Source: TMED8 sp038125725 (GTDB lineage: Bacteria; Pseudomonadota; Alphaproteobacteria; Rhodospirillales; Casp-alpha2). From it: DNA of 37,679 nucleotides. The stretch covers positions 1 to 37,679 of the forward strand of contig JAYPEK010000035.1 of NCBI GenBank assembly GCA_038125725.1, given 5' to 3'. The notes below the pieces were generated by a model. That model was given only the letters and a program-made list of their open reading frames with translations, was not told the origin of the DNA and made no database searches. Shown one piece after another: positions 14,495-22,761 of the stretch. A program made the translations under genes and the position numbers. Within the stretch, counting starts at the first letter, position 1. Each line of letters opens with the position of its first letter.

Positions 14495-14917
14495 ATGGAC
14501 GCGAATTTGAAACTTGCCGACAACGTGCAACCGCTGCGCATCGCCGACGCGGCGAATTCCGTGCGCCACGTTTTCATTCGCGATTATATGGTGACCTGTT
14601 CGATCGGCATCCATGCGCACGAGAAGGACGGCCCGCAGCGGGTGCGTATCAATCTCGACCTCGCCGTGCACGAGGGCGAGGCGGAGATCAACGACGATAT
14701 CCGCAACGTCATTTGCTACGAGGAAATGGCCGACGGTATCCAGGCGATCGTGCAGAAAGGCCATATCAACCTGGTTGAAACCTTGGCCGATGAGATCGCC
14801 GCCATGTCGCTGCTGGACCCGCGCGTGCGGTCCGTCCGGGTTCGGGTGGAAAAGCTCGATATCCTGGAGAACGCCGCCAGCGTCGGCGTCGAAATCGAAA
14901 GACATAACCAAGTATAA
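14495..14917 (+). CDS. folB: Dihydroneopterin aldolase family protein FolB
   Basis: A 140-residue member of the FolB/FolX tunnelling-fold family. FolB cleaves dihydroneopterin to 6-hydroxymethyl-dihydropterin and glycolaldehyde in folate synthesis. The body starts near residue 24 (VFIRDYMVTCSIGIHAHE) and keeps the substrate-anchoring Glu in NLVETLADEIA and the catalytic-type Lys in VRVEKLDI. A Tyr is present in NVICYEEMADGI. The first 20 residues are an extension that is poorly conserved in such proteins. AAGGAAA precedes the start. It follows the pteridine-reductase-like gene, so both may feed reduced pterins. FolX epimerase or a dual activity cannot be excluded. Confidence 0.87.
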   Translation: MDANLKLADNVQPLRIADAANSVRHVFIRDYMVTCSIGIHAHEKDGPQRVRINLDLAVHEGEAEINDDIRNVICYEEMADGIQAIVQKGHINLVETLADEIAAMSLLDPRVRSVRVRVEKLDILENAASVGVEIERHNQV

Positions 14918-15254
14918 ATCCACGAACTCTTGGGTTCTCCCTAGTAAATCCGAAGCCCTATCCAAGGCTTTGGCGCCTACGGTTTTACACAGCCTTTTCC
15001 CCGGCCGGGCTATGTAACAGAATTATTTCCGCAATCTTTCATGCCTATGTCCGAGGCAAGATATTTAAAATTTTAATAATATTTTCAATAGCTTAAAGGC
15101 GTGCCTAAAATTTGGTCAAAACCTCTAAACCGTTGATATTTCAATTCAATGGGCGAGCCCAAGGGCTTTTCAACAAAGATATCCACAACTTTGGTGGATA
15201 GATCGGTTTATAGTCGCGGACGGTGCCTGGGTGCCGGTGTGCGAAGGTAGGGCG
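14918..15254. other. 337-bp intergenic region with AT-rich tract
   Basis: No convincing open reading frame. The right half holds a 30-nt tract (15061-15090) with a single C and no G, followed by an inverted repeat with a DnaA-box-like core at 15179-15200. TTTTACACA at 14983-14991 fits the loose DnaA consensus TTWTNCACA. A weak stem (AGCC, CAAG loop, GGCT) followed by TTTT lies near 15157-15170. Most likely it holds the uvrC promoter; an origin-like function is only a possibility. Confidence 0.5.
15180..15200. promoter_or_regulatory. Inverted repeat with DnaA-box-like arms upstream of uvrC
   Basis: TATCCAC and GTGGATA form a perfect 7-bp repeat with a 7-nt spacer. The left arm extends to ATATCCACA (15179-15187), one base off the DnaA consensus TTATCCACA. 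It lies 55 bp ahead of the uvrC start, a usual operator distance. Confidence 0.4.
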
Positions 15255-17174
15255 ATGACGGAACCAGAGCTTTCGGTGGAGCCGGAACCCGGCGGCGGAG
15301 ACGCCGGGCAGGGTGTGCGCGTGATCGAAGCGCACCTCAAGACGCTGCCCAACAAGCCCGGCGTCTACCGCATGATCAATGCCGACGGAAAAGTGCTTTA
15401 TGTCGGCAAGGCGAAGAGCCTGAAAAAGCGCGTCGCCGCCTATACCCATCCGGAGCGGCAATCGGTCCGCATCCGCCGCATGATCTTCGAGACCGCCTCG
15501 ATGGAATTCGTGACCACCCACACGGAAGCCGAGGCGCTGCTCTTGGAATCGAACCTGATCAAGCGCTACGCGCCGCGCTACAACATCCTGCTGCGCGATG
15601 ACAAATCCTTTCCTTATATCCTCATTGCCCGCGACCATGAGTATCCGCGCGTGCTCAAGTACCGCGGCGCCCAGACCCGCAAGGGAGACTACTTCGGCCC
15701 CTTCGCTTCCGTCTGGGCAGTGAACGAAACGCTCAACGTCTTGCAGCGCGCGTTCCTGCTTCGCTCCTGCACCGACACCGTGTTCGCCAACCGTACGCGG
15801 CCGTGCCTGCTCTACCAGATCAAGCGCTGTGCCGCGCCCTGCGTCGACATCATCGATGCCGAGGCCTATGCGGAGTTGGTTGCCGAAGCGAAGGAGTTTC
15901 TGTCCGGCAACAGCCAGCGCATTCAGCGCCGCTTCGCCAAGCTGATGCAGGAAGCCAGCGACGACCTGGAGTTCGAACTGGCGGCCCAATACCGCGACCG
16001 CATCCGCGCGCTGACCCGCATACAGGCGCACCAGGACATCAACCTGGCCGGCATCAAGGAGGCCGACGTCATCGCCGCGCATCAGGCCGGCGGCGTCACC
16101 TGCATTCAGGTGTTCTTTTTCCGCTCCGGCGCCAATTACGGCAACCGCGCCTATTTTCCGGCCCAGGCGCGGAACGAGCCGCTGGAGGCCGTATTGGAAG
16201 CCTTCCTCGGCCAGTTCTACGCCCGCACGCCGCCGCCGCGCCTGGTGATGCTCGGCCATGAGATCGTCAACCGCGACCTCGTGGAGCAGGCGCTGGCCGT
16301 GCGCGCCGGGCGCAAGGTGGAAATCCTGGTGCCGAAGCGCGGCGACAAGTTGAACCTCGTGCAGCATGCCGCCGTTAACGCCCGCCAGGCGCTGGAGCGC
16401 CGGCTGGCGGAAAGCGCATCGCAGCAGCGCCTGTTGGAAGGCCTGGCCGAGACCTTCGAATTGGACGCGCCGCCCAACCGCATAGAGGTCTACGACAACA
16501 GCCATGTGTCCGGCACCAAGGCGGTCGGCGCCATGATCGTTGTCGGACCGGAAGGTTTCCAGAAGAACGCCTATCGCAAGTTCAACATCAAGGGGGCCGC
16601 CGGCGCGGTGGCGCCGGACAGCGACGGCTACAGCCCCGGCGACGATTACGCCATGATGCGCGAGGTCCTGACCCGCCGCTTCAGCCGCGCGCTCAAGGAA
16701 GACGCGGCGCGCGAAAGCGGCCAGTGGCCGGACCTGGTGCTGGTCGACGGCGGCAAGGGCCAGTTGGGTGTCGCCTGCGAGGTGTTCGCGGAACTCGGCA
16801 TTGAGGACGTGGCGCTGGCGGCCATTGCCAAGGGACCGGACCGCAATGCCGGGCGCGAGACCGTGTTCCGCCCCGACGCCCGGCCGTTCGACCTGGCGCC
16901 GCGCGATCCGGTGTCCTACTTCCTGCAGCGCATCCGCGACGAGGCGCACCGCTTCGCCATCGGCAGCCATCGCCAGAAGCGCTCCAAGGCGATCCAGCGT
17001 TCCATGCTGGACGAGGTGCCGGGCATCGGCGCCAAGCGCAAGAAGGCGCTGCTGCATCATTTCGGCGATGCGCGCGCCGTCAGCCAGGCCGGGCGCGCCG
17101 ACCTGGAGGCGGTGGATGGCATCTCCAAGGCCATGGCCGAGACCATTTACGACTGGTTCCACGCGGAGCGTTAG
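15255..17174 (+). CDS. uvrC: Excinuclease ABC subunit C (UvrC)
   Basis: A 639-residue UvrC, the subunit that makes both incisions around DNA lesions marked by UvrAB. The N-terminal GIY-YIG nuclease domain (about 34-112: PGVYRM, then VLYVGKAKSLKKRV) cuts 3' of damage. A cysteine cluster (RPCLLYQIKRCAAPC, about 185-199) is the family's iron-sulfur motif. A UVR domain that contacts UvrB follows (about 223-258). The RNase H-like nuclease with DNSH and LVDGGKGQL cuts on the 5' side. Two helix-hairpin-helix motifs end the protein (EVPGIGAKRKKALLHHF and VDGISKAMAETI). GAAGG sits 7 nt before the start. pgsA follows 96 bp later. Confidence 0.97.
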   Translation: MTEPELSVEPEPGGGDAGQGVRVIEAHLKTLPNKPGVYRMINADGKVLYVGKAKSLKKRVAAYTHPERQSVRIRRMIFETASMEFVTTHTEAEALLLESNLIKRYAPRYNILLRDDKSFPYILIARDHEYPRVLKYRGAQTRKGDYFGPFASVWAVNETLNVLQRAFLLRSCTDTVFANRTRPCLLYQIKRCAAPCVDIIDAEAYAELVAEAKEFLSGNSQRIQRRFAKLMQEASDDLEFELAAQYRDRIRALTRIQAHQDINLAGIKEADVIAAHQAGGVTCIQVFFFRSGANYGNRAYFPAQARNEPLEAVLEAFLGQFYARTPPPRLVMLGHEIVNRDLVEQALAVRAGRKVEILVPKRGDKLNLVQHAAVNARQALERRLAESASQQRLLEGLAETFELDAPPNRIEVYDNSHVSGTKAVGAMIVVGPEGFQKNAYRKFNIKGAAGAVAPDSDGYSPGDDYAMMREVLTRRFSRALKEDAARESGQWPDLVLVDGGKGQLGVACEVFAELGIEDVALAAIAKGPDRNAGRETVFRPDARPFDLAPRDPVSYFLQRIRDEAHRFAIGSHRQKRSKAIQRSMLDEVPGIGAKRKKALLHHFGDARAVSQAGRADLEAVDGISKAMAETIYDWFHAER

Positions 17175-17270
17175 GCGGATGCGAATTTGCCACCCGGCGA
17201 AGGTTGCCAGCGCGCGTTCTTGCCGTAGAATGCCCCTGGTGGCGCAACGGCGCCGTCCTGGGAACACGCC

Positions 17271-17885
17271 ATGCTGAACCGTTTGCCAAATATCCTGACC
17301 CTTTCGCGGGTCGTGGCCATCCCGGTGGTGGTCTGTCTGCTGTTGTTCGTCGATGACCCGGCGGGCAGTTGGCTGGCCTTTTCCGCCTATACATATGCAT
17401 GCGTCACCGACTTCTTCGACGGGTACCTGGCCCGTGCCTGGCACCAGCAATCGGCGCTGGGCCGGTTTCTCGATCCCATTGCCGACAAGCTTCTGGTCGC
17501 TGCCGTCTTATTGGTGCTGGTCGGCGTCGACCGGATTTCCGGGATCACGGTGCTGCCGGCGGCGGTGATCTTGTGCCGTGAGATTCTGGTATCCGGCCTG
17601 CGCGAGTTCCTGGCCGAGGTGCGCGTCGGCATGCCGGTAAGCACGTTGGCGAAATGGAAGACGACGCTGCAGATGCTGGCGCTGGGTTTCCTGCTGGTCG
17701 GTCCCAACGGCCCCATGTTCGGCCCCGTCAGCACCAGCGAAATCGGCATTTACGGGCTGTGGGCGGCGGCTGTGTTGACGTTGGTGACGGGCTTCGACTA
17801 CCTGGTGCTCGGGCTCAGGCAGATCAACAAGGCCGACGAGGCGGCGGAACGCGCTTCCGGCGCGTCGCCGGAAACGGGAAGCTGA
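17271..17885 (+). CDS. pgsA: CDP-diacylglycerol-glycerol-3-phosphate phosphatidyltransferase PgsA
   Basis: A 204-residue inner-membrane enzyme that makes phosphatidylglycerol phosphate, the committed step to phosphatidylglycerol and cardiolipin. The CDP-alcohol phosphotransferase signature DG-X2-AR-X8-G-X3-D-X3-D is complete at about 50-72 (DGYLAR, then GRFLDPIADK). Five to six hydrophobic segments surround it. The start is read at 17271 in the context CACGCCATG with GGGAA upstream. The uvrC-pgsA-molybdopterin order is common in alphaproteobacteria. mobB begins 7 bp after the stop. Confidence 0.95.
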   Translation: MLNRLPNILTLSRVVAIPVVVCLLLFVDDPAGSWLAFSAYTYACVTDFFDGYLARAWHQQSALGRFLDPIADKLLVAAVLLVLVGVDRISGITVLPAAVILCREILVSGLREFLAEVRVGMPVSTLAKWKTTLQMLALGFLLVGPNGPMFGPVSTSEIGIYGLWAAAVLTLVTGFDYLVLGLRQINKADEAAERASGASPETGS

Positions 17886-17892
17886 GCTGGCC

Positions 17893-18429
17893 ATGAAACC
17901 GGGTGAAGCCAAGATTTTCGGCGTCGTCGGTTGGTCGGGCAGCGGCAAGACCACCTTGATGATCGAGTTGCTGCCGGACCTGATCCGCCGCGGCTACCGG
18001 GTCTCGACCATGAAGCACACACACCACAATTTCGACATCGACAAGCCCGGCAAGGATTCTTACCTGCACCGCCAGGCCGGCGCTCACGAGGTGCTGATCA
18101 CCGGCGCCAAGCGTTGGGCGCTATTGCACGAAAACCGCGACGAGGCCGAGCCCGACATCGACAGCCTGTTGGCCAATATGGCGCCGGTGGACCTGGTGCT
18201 GATTGAAGGTTTCAAAAGCCACCGCCACAAGAAGCTCGAGGTCTACCGTCCGTCGGTCGGCAAGGAGATGATTGCCGCCGGCGACGAAAGCATCGTCGCC
18301 GTCGCCAGCGACGAGCCGTTGCCGCATATCGACGTGCCGGTGCTGGATCTCAACAACGTCGCTTCCATCGGCGATTTTATCATCGGGTTCTGCGGGCTCG
18401 ACGGAAAGGCGCGCGATGGCGCAGCTTAA
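17893..18429 (+). CDS. mobB: Molybdopterin-guanine dinucleotide biosynthesis protein MobB
   Basis: A 178-residue P-loop GTPase that assists MobA or molybdoenzyme maturation by handling GTP. The Walker A motif is GWSGSGKTT at 13-21. MKHTHHNFDIDKPGKDSYLH around 38-57 and the Walker B/Glu stretch LVLIEGFK near 98-105 are characteristic of MobB. The C-terminus (VPVLDLNNVASIGDFI) is also typical. It overlaps moeA by 14 bp, so translation is coupled. No mobA lies in this window. Confidence 0.94.
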   Translation: MKPGEAKIFGVVGWSGSGKTTLMIELLPDLIRRGYRVSTMKHTHHNFDIDKPGKDSYLHRQAGAHEVLITGAKRWALLHENRDEAEPDIDSLLANMAPVDLVLIEGFKSHRHKKLEVYRPSVGKEMIAAGDESIVAVASDEPLPHIDVPVLDLNNVASIGDFIIGFCGLDGKARDGAA

Positions 18430-19669
18430 GGACGACTGTTTCGCGTTCGGCGGCGAACTGATGCCCATGGACGATGCGCTCGCCATCCTGGCCGAGCGTG
18501 TCGAGCCGGTGGCGGAGACTGAGAGCGTGCCGCTCGCCGATGCGCTGGGACGGACGCTCGCCGAGGACATCTCGGCGCCGCGCGACGTGCCGCCGCACGA
18601 CAACAGCGCCGTCGATGGCTATGCGGTGTTTTTCGATGACCTGAAAGCGGACGGCGACACCCGGCTCCGGGTTGGCGGCCGGGTGGCGGCTGGGCATCCG
18701 CTCGGCCGTGCCGGCGAACGCGGTGAGGCAGTGCGCATCTTTACCGGTGCGCCGATGCCCGATGGCATGGACACCGTGTTCATGGAAGAGGACTGCACCC
18801 CAGACGGCGACGACGTGATCTTGCCGCCCGGCCTGAAAGCGGGCGCCAACCGCCGCTTTCGGGGCGAGGACGTGCGCGCCGGCGATATCGTGGTCTCAGC
18901 GGGTTCGCGGCTCAGGCCGCAGGAACTGGGCTTGGCGGCATCGGTCGGACGCGGCACCTTGTCGGTTTATCGGCCGCTGCGCGCCGCCGTCTTCTCCACC
19001 GGCGACGAGGTCCGCGATCCCACGGACGATGCGCCGGAAGGCTGCATCTTCGACGCCAATAGGTTCTCGGTGATGGGCCTGTTGAAGGACATGGGCTGTG
19101 CCGTCACCGATCTTGGCATTCTCGCCGACGACGAAGACAGCATGGCCGAAGCGCTTGCGCTGGCCGCGCGGGATCACGACGTGCTGCTTACGTCCGGCGG
19201 CGTATCCGCCGGTGAGGAAGACCACGTCAAGGCGGCCGTGGAACGCGACGGCGAGATTCATTTCTGGCGGCTGTCGATCAAGCCCGGCCGGCCGATCGCG
19301 CTCGGCCGCGTCGGCTCCACCGCTTTCGTCGGGCTGCCCGGCAACCCGGTGGCGGCGATGGTCACCTTCATGGTGCTGGCGCGGCCGCTGCTGCTGCGGC
19401 TCGGCGGGGCGCGCGACATCGCGGCGCCGCGCTACCCGGTGGTCGCCGGCTTCGATTACAAGAAGAAGACCGGCCGGCGTGAATGGGTGCGCGCGCGCCT
19501 GGAGCGCGACAATGGCCGGCTGGTGGCGAAGAAGTATCGTTCCGGCGGCTCAGGCATCCTGACGTCGATGGTCTTTGCCGATGGCCTGGTGGAACTGCCG
19601 GAAGAACGCGGCAACGTGACGACCGGAGAGCAGGTGGACTTCCTGCCGTTCAGCGAGGTGGCGCGATGA
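18416..19669 (+). CDS. moeA: Molybdopterin molybdenumtransferase MoeA
   Basis: A 417-residue MoeA that inserts molybdate into adenylylated molybdopterin. The N-terminal domain begins with MPMDDALAILAERV and has the conserved PPHDNSAVDGYAV near 60-72 with its Asp substrate contacts. Domain II is a beta-rich insert, followed by the MoaB/Mog-like domain with FSTGDEV, GCIFDANRF, TSGGVSAGEEDHV and KPGRPIALG. FVGLPGNPVAAMVTF marks the nucleotide site, and a beta-barrel closes the protein. It starts inside the end of mobB and its stop overlaps moaD by ATGA. The length is normal. Confidence 0.96.
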   Translation: MAQLKDDCFAFGGELMPMDDALAILAERVEPVAETESVPLADALGRTLAEDISAPRDVPPHDNSAVDGYAVFFDDLKADGDTRLRVGGRVAAGHPLGRAGERGEAVRIFTGAPMPDGMDTVFMEEDCTPDGDDVILPPGLKAGANRRFRGEDVRAGDIVVSAGSRLRPQELGLAASVGRGTLSVYRPLRAAVFSTGDEVRDPTDDAPEGCIFDANRFSVMGLLKDMGCAVTDLGILADDEDSMAEALALAARDHDVLLTSGGVSAGEEDHVKAAVERDGEIHFWRLSIKPGRPIALGRVGSTAFVGLPGNPVAAMVTFMVLARPLLLRLGGARDIAAPRYPVVAGFDYKKKTGRREWVRARLERDNGRLVAKKYRSGGSGILTSMVFADGLVELPEERGNVTTGEQVDFLPFSEVAR

Positions 19670-19917
19670 AACTGGTGTATTTCGCCTGGGTGCGGGAGAA
19701 GATCGGGACCGGTGGCGAGGAGTTGGCGGTGCCGGACGAAATCGATACCGTCAGCGACCTGGTCGAATGGCTGCGCGGGCGCGGCCCCGGCTATGCCGCC
19801 GCCTTTGCCGATCCGAAGACGGTGCGGGTCGCGGTCAACCAGGAATACGCCCCCATGGACGCGGCCCTTGGTGCCGATGACGAGATCGCCTTCTTCCCGC
19901 CGGTAACGGGAGGCTGA
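19666..19917 (+). CDS. moaD: Molybdopterin synthase sulfur carrier subunit MoaD
   Basis: An 83-residue ubiquitin-fold protein ending in the Gly-Gly pair whose C-terminus is thiocarboxylated by the MoeB/sulfurtransferase system to give sulfur for the dithiolene of molybdopterin. Beta-strand KLVYFAWVREK (2-12), VRVAVNQEYA and DEIAFFPPVTGG are typical. It begins within the moeA stop (ATGA) and is followed by moaE after a single base, giving the usual moaD-moaE pair for the two synthase subunits. Confidence 0.96.
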   Translation: MKLVYFAWVREKIGTGGEELAVPDEIDTVSDLVEWLRGRGPGYAAAFADPKTVRVAVNQEYAPMDAALGADDEIAFFPPVTGG

Positions 19918-19918
19918 G

Positions 19919-20374
19919 ATGGCTATCCGGGTGCAGGCGGAGGACTTCGACATCGGCGCCGAACTGGCGGCGATGACCGACGGCAACCACGGCATCGGCG
20001 GGCTCTGCTCCTTTGTCGGCCTGGTCCGCGACATGGCCGGCAACGCCGACATCAGCGCCATGACCCTGGAGCACTATCCCGGCATGACCGAAAAGGCGCT
20101 GGTCGATATCGAAAGCCAGGCGCTGGAACGTTGGCCCTTGGATGCGACGCTGATCATCCACCGCTACGGCCGGCTTGAGCCCGGCGACAGGATCGTTCTC
20201 GTCGCCGCCGCTTCGGCGCACCGCGAAGCCGCCTTCGAGGCCTGCCATTTCCTCATCGATTGGCTGAAGACCCAGGCGCCGTTCTGGAAGCTGGAAGATA
20301 CGCCCGACGGCGGCAAATGGGTCGACGCACGCGACAGCGACGACGCAGCGGCCCGGCGCTGGGTGAAGTCCTGA
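19919..20374 (+). CDS. moaE: Molybdopterin synthase catalytic subunit MoaE
   Basis: A 151-residue MoaE that converts precursor Z (cPMP) to molybdopterin using MoaD thiocarboxylate. Family marks are GGLCSFVGLVRDM near 24-36, LEHYPGMTEKAL, IIHRYGRLEPGDRIVLVAAAS and the active-site stretch CHFLIDWLKTQAPFWKLE with its catalytic lysines. The end is slightly extended by a charged tail (RDSDDAAARRWVKS), usual for these proteins. One base separates it from moaD and from the following GTG-started gene, so the block is one operon. Confidence 0.96.
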   Translation: MAIRVQAEDFDIGAELAAMTDGNHGIGGLCSFVGLVRDMAGNADISAMTLEHYPGMTEKALVDIESQALERWPLDATLIIHRYGRLEPGDRIVLVAAASAHREAAFEACHFLIDWLKTQAPFWKLEDTPDGGKWVDARDSDDAAARRWVKS

Positions 20375-20375
20375 C

Positions 20376-21041
20376 GTGAGCCCGTCTCTCTCCCCGACAG
20401 CAATTTTTTTCGATTTCGATGGTGTTCTGGCCGAATCGGTGGCGCTCAAGGAAGATGCCTTTCGCGCCCTGTTCGCTCCGTTCGGCGAGGAGGTCGGCGT
20501 CGGTGCCGTGGCGATCAACCGCGAGATGGGCGCGGTCTCGCGGGTACTGAAGATCGACCGTATCCATCGCGAATTGCTGGACAACAAATTGCCTCCGGAC
20601 GAGTTGGCCGACTGGGCGGCCAGGTTCGAGGCCCTGGTGGAAGCTGCCGTCGTCGGCTGCGACGAGGTGCCGGGCGCGGCGGCGCTTCTCGACGGACTGG
20701 CGGGCCGGGTCCGGATGTTCGTGATCTCCGGGACGCCCGAGGATGAAATGCGGCGCATCGTCGAGGCGCGCGGCTGGAGCCGATTTTTCGTCAGCGTGCA
20801 CGGATCGCCCCGGCTGAAGCCGGAGATCGTTTCCGGCCTCTTGGCAGAGCATGGCTTGGCCCCCAACGAATGCCTGTTCGTCGGCGACACCTTTACCGAC
20901 CGCGATGCGGCGCTGGCCAATGGCGTGCCGTTCGTCGGCCGCCGCCCGGTGGTGCGCGAGAACCCGTTTCCGGCCGGCACCCTGATGGTCGACGACATGA
21001 CCGGTCTCGGCCGGCTGATGGATATCGGAGGCAGGCCATGA
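20376..21041 (+). CDS. HAD-superfamily phosphatase (subfamily IA)
   Basis: A 221-residue HAD hydrolase similar to phosphoglycolate phosphatase/beta-phosphoglucomutase enzymes. Motif I is FFDFDGVLAES near 11-21, with the nucleophile Asp and the acid/base Asp two residues later. Motif II is VISGTPED (Ser/Thr), motif III the Lys in RLKPEI, and motif IV GDTFTDRDAA. A helical cap lies between motifs I and II (about 20-90). The start is GTG, one base after moaE, without a clear ribosome site, so it likely depends on coupling. Its stop overlaps the next start by ATGA. The substrate is unknown. Confidence 0.9.
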   Translation: MSPSLSPTAIFFDFDGVLAESVALKEDAFRALFAPFGEEVGVGAVAINREMGAVSRVLKIDRIHRELLDNKLPPDELADWAARFEALVEAAVVGCDEVPGAAALLDGLAGRVRMFVISGTPEDEMRRIVEARGWSRFFVSVHGSPRLKPEIVSGLLAEHGLAPNECLFVGDTFTDRDAALANGVPFVGRRPVVRENPFPAGTLMVDDMTGLGRLMDIGGRP

Positions 21042-21853
21042 GCGACGAACCCGGCGGTCCCCGCAAGGCCTATCGCAACGAACGGTTCCTCGCCAGTTCC
21101 GACGCGCGCGGTATCCGCATCCTTTCGGAATTCATGGAGCCGCAGGCGCGGTTTCGCGACCTCAACGTCGCCGACGTCATCGTCTTTTTCGGCTCGGCCC
21201 GGGTGAAGCCCCGGGACGAGGCCGAGCGCGCGCTGGCCGAGGCCAAGGCGGCGGGCGGCGACGTGTCCAAAGCCGAACATGCGCTCAAGATGTCCGCCTA
21301 TTACGAGGACGCGCGCACCTTGGCACACCGGCTGACGCAATGGTCAAAGAGCCTGGAAGACCCGAGCCGGCGGTTTCTGGTCTGCACCGGCGGCGGGCCC
21401 GGAATCATGGAAGCCGCCAACCGTGGCGCCTCGGAGGCCGACGGCATCAACATCGGGTTCAACATCTCGCTGCCGCACGAGCAGAAGGACAATCCCTATA
21501 TCACCCGCGAACTGAATTTCGAGTTCCATTACTTCTTCATGCGCAAGTTCTGGTTCATTTATCTGGCCAAGGCGCTGGTGGTGTTTCCGGGCGGCTTTGG
21601 CACGCTGGATGAACTGTTCGAATCGCTGACCCTGATTCAGACTCGCAAGCTCTCCAAGCGGCTGCCGGTGGTGCTCTACGGCAAATCCTTCTGGGACGAC
21701 GTCTTGAACCTCGACGCCCTGGTTCGGCACGGGACCATTTCGGCCGAGGACTTGGATCTGTTTTACACGACCGATTCTCTGGACGATGCCTTCGAGCACA
21801 TCGTCGGTCAGTTGACCGCGCATTCCCTCGATATGCCGGGCGGGCGGCTCTAG
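21038..21853 (+). CDS. LOG-family protein (TIGR00730-like, predicted nucleoside 5'-monophosphate phosphoribohydrolase)
   Basis: A 271-residue Rossmann-fold protein of the LOG/lysine-decarboxylase-like family. Members hydrolyse nucleotide 5'-monophosphates, such as cytokinin ribosides, to base and ribose phosphate; they are not decarboxylases despite the old name. GGGPGIMEAANRGA and PGGFGTLDELFE (the PGGxGTxxE signature) are intact, and the Arg in RKF supports catalysis. An N-terminal extension of about 45 residues (FLASSDARGIRILSEF) marks the longer bacterial type. It overlaps the HAD gene start to stop. Its stop codon shares CTAG with that of oxyR on the other strand. Confidence 0.9.
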   Translation: MSDEPGGPRKAYRNERFLASSDARGIRILSEFMEPQARFRDLNVADVIVFFGSARVKPRDEAERALAEAKAAGGDVSKAEHALKMSAYYEDARTLAHRLTQWSKSLEDPSRRFLVCTGGGPGIMEAANRGASEADGINIGFNISLPHEQKDNPYITRELNFEFHYFFMRKFWFIYLAKALVVFPGGFGTLDELFESLTLIQTRKLSKRLPVVLYGKSFWDDVLNLDALVRHGTISAEDLDLFYTTDSLDDAFEHIVGQLTAHSLDMPGGRL

Positions 21854-22761
21854 CCTATCTCACTGTCGGCATGATGCTCGGCAATCATGTCCGCCAGCAG
21901 TTCGAATTCTTTGACACGCGGCGAGGCGCGCCGCCACACCAGACCGATGTGCCGAACCGCCGCATCGGCCAGCGGCAACAGGCGAATGTCGGTGCCGGCG
22001 GCGATGTTGGCGGCGACCGCCATTTCCGGCAGTAATGTGACTCCGATGCCGGCGGCGACCATTTGTACCAGGGTATGGATGGAGGTTGCCTCGAATTGCA
22101 CCCGTGCCGCCGACCCCGCGAGCCGGCAGGCGTCCAGCGCATGGCCACGCAGGCAGTGGCCTTCCTCCAGCAAAAGCAGCGGCTGTGCCGCCAGGTCGGC
22201 GTCGGTAATGGCCGGGCGCTCGGCCAGCGGGTGGTCGGGCAGACAGGCGAAAAGAAAGCCGTCGTCGAACAAGGTGCGGCTGGCCAGGCCCTCGGTGTCG
22301 AACGGCAGCGCGATCAGTGCCGCGTCGATATGGCCCGCGCGCAGCCGCGACAGTAGCTCGGCCGTGCGTTCCTCGCGCAGAAAGACCCGCAGGTCCGGAT
22401 AGGCCGCGCCCAGCCGGGGCAGCACGCGCGGCAGCAGAAACGGCCCGATGGTCGGGATCACGCCGAGCACCATGTCGCCGGTCATCGGTTCCTTGTGTGC
22501 CGCCGCGACGCCCATCAGATCCTCGGCGTCGCGGATCAGGGCGCCGGCGCGCGCTGCGATCTCGCGGCCGATGTCGGTCATCAGGACGACGCGCTTGGTG
22601 CGTTCGGCGATAGCAACGCCAAGCAGGTCCTCCAGTTCCCGGATGCCGGCACTGAGTGTCGATGGTGTGACGTTGCAAAGCTCGGCGGCCTTGCCGAAAT
22701 GCTCGGTCTCGGCCAGCGCCGTCAAGTATTCCAGTTGTTTGAGGCTGGGCAAAAGGCGCAC
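21850..22761 (-). CDS. oxyR: Peroxide-sensing LysR-type activator OxyR
   Basis: A 303-residue LysR-type regulator. The winged helix-turn-helix is at about 7-65 (HFGKAAELCNVTPSTLSAGI). The two redox cysteines that sense H2O2 by disulfide formation are present, C203 and C212 in LEEGHCLRGHALDAC, with the same 9-residue spacing as C199/C208 of E. coli. The start is GTG at 22761, preferred over a TTG at 22776 because GGAG precedes it with 9-nt spacing. It is divergent from dps, a classic OxyR target, across an AT-rich region. Oxidised OxyR probably activates dps and controls itself. Confidence 0.92.
   Translation of the reverse strand: MRLLPSLKQLEYLTALAETEHFGKAAELCNVTPSTLSAGIRELEDLLGVAIAERTKRVVLMTDIGREIAARAGALIRDAEDLMGVAAAHKEPMTGDMVLGVIPTIGPFLLPRVLPRLGAAYPDLRVFLREERTAELLSRLRAGHIDAALIALPFDTEGLASRTLFDDGFLFACLPDHPLAERPAITDADLAAQPLLLLEEGHCLRGHALDACRLAGSAARVQFEATSIHTLVQMVAAGIGVTLLPEMAVAANIAAGTDIRLLPLADAAVRHIGLVWRRASPRVKEFELLADMIAEHHADSEIG

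Noticed and set aside
15141..17450. 769-codon open frame on the minus strand across uvrC
   Set aside because: Antisense to an unambiguous uvrC; low-complexity composition from codon bias; no ribosome site or domains.
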